Source of the DNA: Eubacteriales bacterium
GTDB taxonomy: Bacteria; Bacillota; Clostridia; Saccharofermentanales; UBA5734
Direction: 5' to 3'
NCBI GenBank assembly: GCA_028685755.1
Contig: JAQUDJ010000009.1
Location: 1-36,548 of the forward strand
Length of the DNA: 36,548 nucleotides
Below the pieces are notes generated by a model, which saw nothing but the letters and a program-made list of their open reading frames with translations, searched no databases and was not told the DNA's origin. This document shows, in pieces, positions 32,714 to 36,548 of this stretch; within the stretch, counting starts at the first letter, position 1; every line of letters begins with the position of its first letter. The translations under genes were made by a program, and so were the position numbers.

Positions 32714-34252
32714 ATGCAGCCTCAAAACCGCACCCAGCCCCCCGCGATTACCATGCAGGGCATATCCAAAACCTTTGCGACGGTCAAAGCCAATGACCAG
32801 ATCAGTTTTTCGGTAAAAGCCGGTGAAATTCACGCCTTGCTCGGCGAAAATGGCTCAGGCAAATCCACATTGATGAATATCCTGTCAGGGATTTATCTGC
32901 CGGATTCAGGTGAGATTGATATCCACGGTGAACGCGTCATTTTTCGCTCACCTCGCGATTCCATGGCGCAAGGGATCGGCATGATTCATCAGCACTTCAA
33001 GCTTGTCGAAAACCTATCCGCGCTTGAAAACATTGTCGCCGGAACCGGGCATGGCTTGCTACTTGATCGCAAAGCTGCACGTGACAAAGTCATTGCATTA
33101 TCAGAACAGTTTGAAATGGACATCGATCCAGATCGGAAGATAGCTTCGATGTCCGTTAGTGAAAAGCAAACGGTAGAAATTCTAAAAGTACTCTATCGTG
33201 GTTCACAGATCCTAATCCTCGATGAACCAACCGCCGTCCTCACGCCACAGGAAATCACCCGTTTGTTCCATATCTTGCACCGCATGCGTGAAATCGGCCA
33301 AGCGGTCGTCTTCATCAGCCATAAATTAAATGAGGTCCTATCCTTGTGTGATCGAGTAACGGTCTTACGCCAAGGCAAAACAATTGGCACCGTTTATACC
33401 CATCAAACAACCGCAACGGAGCTCGTCGAAATGATGGTTGGACGGGCAGTCGATCTCGCGATTGAGCGACCCGCTGCTGTGGGATCTGGACAGTGTCTCG
33501 ATGTCAAAAATTTAACGGTCAAAGATCATGACGGGGTGGCTCGACTCAACCAGGTCAGCTTCACCCTAGACCATGGTGAAATCCTTGGCGTAGCGGGACT
33601 GTCTGGCAGTGGTCAGAAGGAATTGTGTGAAACAATCGCCGGCTTGTGCGCACCAAATGGCGGTAGCATTCTTTTTCACGACAATCAGATCATCGGCAAA
33701 TCACCGCGTGAAATCATCCGCCTCGGAATCAGCATGAGCTTCATTCCCGAAGATCGCCTCGGGATGGGCCTGGTCGCATCGATGGATATTGCCGACAATA
33801 TCATGCTCAAAGATTACGCCTTCCACAAAGGACCCTTCCTTAACCGTAAAGAAGCTCGAGCCAAAGCCAAACGTATCGTTGAGCAGTTATCAATCAACAC
33901 ACCAGGAATCTACCATACGGTTCGCAAGCTTTCCGGGGGCAACATCCAGAAAGTCATTCTCGGCCGAGAAATCAATCTCAGCCCGCGCCTACTCATCACC
34001 GCTTATGCGGTTCGTGGCCTGGACATCCATTCGTCGTATACGATTTACTCACTCATCAACGAACAAAAGAGCAAAGATGTCGCCGTACTTTTCATTGGCG
34101 AAGATCTCGATGTTCTGTTGGAACTATGTGACCGAATCCTCGTCTTGTGCAATGGCCAAGTCACGGGAATCGTCAATGCAAAAGATGTCAATAAAGAACA
34201 AATTGGCCTGATGATGGCCGGTGAAACCTTGACAGAAAGCGAGGCCGTCTGA
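32714..34252 (+). CDS. nupO: Nucleoside ABC transporter ATPase with two nucleotide-binding domains (NupO-like)
   Basis: The 512-residue protein contains two tandem ATPase domains, as in RbsA/NupO-type importers. The first has Walker A G-E-N-G-S-G-K-S-T (44-52), the signature variant M-S-V-S-E-K-Q and Walker B I-L-I-L-D-E-P-T-A-V-L-T. The second has a degenerate Walker A G-L-S-G-S-G-Q-K-E-L and the intact signature L-S-G-G-N-I-Q-K, followed by L-L-I-T-A-Y-A-V-R-G-L-D where many relatives have A-Q-P-T-R-G-L-D. Only the first site is likely to be fully catalytic, which is usual for this family. An AAGGAG site precedes the ATG. Its stop overlaps the nupP ATG by 1 nt. Confidence 0.93.
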   Translation: MQPQNRTQPPAITMQGISKTFATVKANDQISFSVKAGEIHALLGENGSGKSTLMNILSGIYLPDSGEIDIHGERVIFRSPRDSMAQGIGMIHQHFKLVENLSALENIVAGTGHGLLLDRKAARDKVIALSEQFEMDIDPDRKIASMSVSEKQTVEILKVLYRGSQILILDEPTAVLTPQEITRLFHILHRMREIGQAVVFISHKLNEVLSLCDRVTVLRQGKTIGTVYTHQTTATELVEMMVGRAVDLAIERPAAVGSGQCLDVKNLTVKDHDGVARLNQVSFTLDHGEILGVAGLSGSGQKELCETIAGLCAPNGGSILFHDNQIIGKSPREIIRLGISMSFIPEDRLGMGLVASMDIADNIMLKDYAFHKGPFLNRKEARAKAKRIVEQLSINTPGIYHTVRKLSGGNIQKVILGREINLSPRLLITAYAVRGLDIHSSYTIYSLINEQKSKDVAVLFIGEDLDVLLELCDRILVLCNGQVTGIVNAKDVNKEQIGLMMAGETLTESEAV

Positions 34253-35349
34253 TGCGCCTGCGAATAGCTAAAAAAGACACAGCAGGGGGCTACAAGGCGG
34301 TTTTAATCCGCGTCGGCGCTGTCCTGGTCGCGCTTGTCCTCTCCGGCCTATTGATGACAGCGATGGGTTACAATCCAATCTCTGCCTTTGCAGCAATAAT
34401 CAAAGGATCATTCGGTTCAAAACGCGGACTCATCAATACGATTACCGTAGCCATTCCACTACTCGTTGTAGCACTCGGTTTATCGATCAGCTTTTCGATG
34501 CGCTTCTGGAACATTGGTGGCGAAGGACAGTTGATTATGGGCGCAATTTTTGCCACATTTGTCGCCCACAATTTACCAGTCAATACCCCAACACCGGTTT
34601 ACCTGATCACGATGGCTATAGCCTCGATGATCGGCGGCGCGTTGTTTGCCTTGATTCCGGGGCTCTTCCGGGCCTATTCCGGTACAAATGAGACACTTTT
34701 TACTCTGATGCTCAATTACGTGGCCATCAAAATCACAGTGTTTCTGCGCCTAGTCCTATGGAAAGACCCCGAGGCCAAAGGCTTCCCGAGTATCGAAGCT
34801 ATTCCCAAGATCGCCCATTTGCCTAAAGTTTTTGGGATCCATTCTGGCTGGATCATCGCCCTCATTGCGACGGTATTAGTCTATGTCTTTCTCAAGTACA
34901 CCAAACGCGGCTATGAAACACGAGTCGTCGGTGAAAGCGAGCGCACCGCCCATTATGCCGGGATCAATGTTCGACGAGTGTTAATCAGCGGCGTGATTTT
35001 ATCGGGTGGATTGGTCGGTCTGGCTGGCTTTGTCAAACTGAGTGGCGCTGCCTTTACCCTCTCGGAAAGCATCGGTGGCGGGAACGGCTTCTCAGCCGTT
35101 ATCATCGCCTGGCTTGCCCAGCTTAATGCTCCCGTGATGGTTATCGTAGCCCTGCTGTTTGCGGCTATGGAACAAGGCGCGATGGGTATGGAATTAGCCC
35201 TCAAAATACCAGCCTCCGTAGCTGACATCATCAAGGGCTTGATCCTATTTACTGCGCTAGCCTCCGAATTCTTTATAGCCTACCGGGTCGTGATTGAACC
35301 TGGACCGCGCCAACTCCAAAAACAAGCACAGAAGGAGGACCAAGTCTAA
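34252..35349 (+). CDS. nupP: Nucleoside ABC transporter permease (NupP-like)
   Basis: The 365-residue membrane protein of the BPD_transp_2 family has about nine or ten helices. It carries the family segment F-S-M-R-F-W-N-I-G-G-E-G-Q-L-I-M-G-A near the second helix and G-T-N-E-T-L-F-T-L-M-L-N-Y. A cytoplasmic loop has T-K-R-G-Y-E-T-R-V-V-G-E-S. It forms the heterodimeric channel with NupQ. Its ATG shares one base with the nupO stop and its own stop shares one base with the nupQ start, so the three are translationally coupled. Confidence 0.92.
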   Translation: MRLRIAKKDTAGGYKAVLIRVGAVLVALVLSGLLMTAMGYNPISAFAAIIKGSFGSKRGLINTITVAIPLLVVALGLSISFSMRFWNIGGEGQLIMGAIFATFVAHNLPVNTPTPVYLITMAIASMIGGALFALIPGLFRAYSGTNETLFTLMLNYVAIKITVFLRLVLWKDPEAKGFPSIEAIPKIAHLPKVFGIHSGWIIALIATVLVYVFLKYTKRGYETRVVGESERTAHYAGINVRRVLISGVILSGGLVGLAGFVKLSGAAFTLSESIGGGNGFSAVIIAWLAQLNAPVMVIVALLFAAMEQGAMGMELALKIPASVADIIKGLILFTALASEFFIAYRVVIEPGPRQLQKQAQKEDQV

Positions 35350-36335
35350 TGGACGTCGCGCTATTAATCGCCCTGTTCCTAGCATCAGCGGTCCGTATGG
35401 CTGTGCCGCTCTTACTTGGCACCCTTGGCGAATCCCTAACTGAACGTGCTGGCAACTTAAACCTCGGCGTCGAAGGCTTGATGATGATGGGTGCGGCAAC
35501 TGGTTTTATCGCCGCCTATCACACCGACAATATCGCACTCGCCGTCCTAGCCGGCATGCTGGGGTCCGGCTTTGGCTCACTTTTATATGCCATACTGACG
35601 ATCACCTTCCGCACGAAACAAGATGTCACCGGCTTGGCCTTGACGATCTTTGGCAGTGGCTTTGCCAACACCCTCGGCAAAACGCTAGCTAATACCAACA
35701 CCCCGGAAGGCATTCGAACGTTTGCGCAGGCAACTCCGTTAAAATTGCCAGAAAGCACAGCGAGCATCCCAGGAATCGGCCCCGTCTTAGCCTTTATCGA
35801 CACCGCCTTTTTACAACACAATTGGTTTGTTTATCTGACCTTTATCGCCGCCTTTGCCGGTTGGTTTTATCTTTTCCGTACGCGCCAAGGCTTACATTTG
35901 CGGATGATCGGCGAGAATCCAGCCGCGGCTGATGCGTCTGGTATCCGTGTGATCGGTGCAAAATACGCCCATGTGGTCGTGGGCGGCATTTTATGTGGCT
36001 TAGGTGGCGTCTACATTTCCGTCATCAATGTCGGTACGTACCTCGAAAATATCGTGGCTGGCCGTGGTTGGATCGTTGTCGCTTTAGTGATCTTCATCCG
36101 TTGGGATCCACTCAAGGCAATTGCTGGCTCACTTTTATTCGGGGCTTTGGAAATTGTTGGCTTCCGAATCCAACATATCGAAGCTTTATCGGGCTTGCCG
36201 ATTTTCTCACAATATGCGATCGATATGTACCCCTACCTGATGACAATCATCGTTTTAATCTTGACCTATGCGCGCAAAAAAGCCTATCTCGGACCTGCTG
36301 GTCTCGGCGTACCGTACTTCCGCGAAGATCGATAA
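35349..36335 (+). CDS. nupQ: Nucleoside ABC transporter permease (NupQ-like)
   Basis: The 328-residue membrane protein is the shorter partner permease. It shows L-G-E-S-L-T-E-R-A-G-N-L-N-L-G-V-E-G-L-M-M-M-G-A at the N-terminus and the cytoplasmic-loop motif R-M-I-G-E-N-P-A-A-A-D-A-S-G. The late segment G-R-G-W-I-V-V-A-L-V-I-F-I-R-W-D-P is also typical of the family. AGGAGG lies inside the 3' end of nupP, 10 nt before the overlapping ATG. It is the last gene of the xpt-nup operon and is followed by a long inverted repeat. Confidence 0.92.
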   Translation: MDVALLIALFLASAVRMAVPLLLGTLGESLTERAGNLNLGVEGLMMMGAATGFIAAYHTDNIALAVLAGMLGSGFGSLLYAILTITFRTKQDVTGLALTIFGSGFANTLGKTLANTNTPEGIRTFAQATPLKLPESTASIPGIGPVLAFIDTAFLQHNWFVYLTFIAAFAGWFYLFRTRQGLHLRMIGENPAAADASGIRVIGAKYAHVVVGGILCGLGGVYISVINVGTYLENIVAGRGWIVVALVIFIRWDPLKAIAGSLLFGALEIVGFRIQHIEALSGLPIFSQYAIDMYPYLMTIIVLILTYARKKAYLGPAGLGVPYFREDR

Positions 36336-36381
36336 CTAAAACTGAGAAATCAAAAATATGCTAAAAGCAGACGAAATAATT

Positions 36382-36422
36382 AGAAATAGACGAAGGGGAT
36401 GATACCACCTTCGTCTATTTCT
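36382..36422. terminator. Inverted repeat closing the xpt-nup operon
   Basis: A perfect 15-bp stem, AGAAATAGACGAAGG (36382-36396) with 36408-36422, and an 11-nt loop lie 46 nt after the nupQ stop. The outer arms are A/T-rich, so the 3' arm itself ends in a U-rich run in either direction; no long separate T-tract follows. Bidirectional termination is likely. The remaining 126 nt to the window end show no recognisable gene. Confidence 0.68.
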
Positions 36423-36548
36423 GTAACTTAAGTTTCACTCTTTTTAATTTCATAAAAATGTGTTGCTATTTTCATGTCGCGCATGTTAAGGTTCACCTAT
36501 AACTGAATAGTGGACGCCATGATATCAAGAATGTATTTGGATGCTTAA

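Noticed and set aside
36430-36500. Short minus-strand frame of about 20 codons near the window end
   Set aside because: Too short, no ribosome binding site, no recognisable similarity; may be chance.

Overview
The window looks like part of the chromosome of a low-to-mid GC Gram-positive fermentative bacterium (Bacillota, Clostridia-like). The evidence is strong AGGAGG-type ribosome binding sites, a CarD-type regulator, a PPi-type phosphofructokinase (PKTIDND motif), a lipoprotein with an Ala/Thr linker, a B. subtilis nupNOPQ-like nucleoside transporter and a staphyloxanthin-type carotenoid gene set. The species cannot be named from this sequence. No rRNA, tRNA, CRISPR array, insertion sequence or phage gene was recognised.

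Layout. (1) 1-3557: a rho-independent terminator of an upstream gene, carD on the minus strand, then a CDF metal exporter with a putative Mn-type site and an MFS transporter. (2) 3683-12233: a membrane-anchored GH18 (chitinase-like) protein, then a plus-strand series of NagZ-like GH3 glycosidase, PPi-phosphofructokinase, HAD phosphatase, 6-phosphogluconate dehydrogenase (gnd) and a LarA-family nickel-pincer racemase/epimerase. (3) 12246-18145: a sugar/uronate region with a 5'-truncated sugar-binding protein remnant, an AraC/cupin regulator (minus strand), uronate isomerase uxaC, an MFS gene with an internal in-frame deletion, a TIM-barrel sugar epimerase and a Gfo/Idh/MocA oxidoreductase. Both recognisable transporters here are broken, while the cytosolic enzymes are intact. 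(4) 18178-30320: a light/oxidative-stress and carotenoid island. It holds a class II photolyase, a DUF523/TudS-like protein, crtN, crtM, a phytol/dolichol-kinase-like protein, a DUF92 (VTE6-like) protein, a cobalamin-binding-domain protein without a DNA-binding domain, and a MacB/LolE-like ABC permease plus ATPase. Converging on these from the minus strand are crtQ, crtO and crtP. (5) 30638-36335: purine salvage, with xpt, a BMP-family nucleoside-binding lipoprotein, and the nupO ATPase with nupP/nupQ permeases, closed by an inverted repeat.

How the genes fit together. crtM (head-to-head C15 condensation), crtN (desaturation), crtP (terminal oxidation), crtQ (glycosylation) and crtO (acylation) make an almost complete staphyloxanthin-like C30 glycolipid carotenoid pathway; no aldehyde dehydrogenase is seen. 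The most interesting part is what sits between crtM and crtP. There is a pair resembling plant/cyanobacterial phytol kinase (VTE5) and phytyl-phosphate kinase (VTE6/DUF92), which could recycle an isoprenoid alcohol to the diphosphate consumed by CrtM. Beside it are a possible B12 photosensor-like protein and a translationally coupled ABC transporter. With the photolyase and the TudS-like protein, this suggests a light-linked membrane-pigment module. The gene families are read directly from sequence; the salvage, light-sensing and transport roles are inference.
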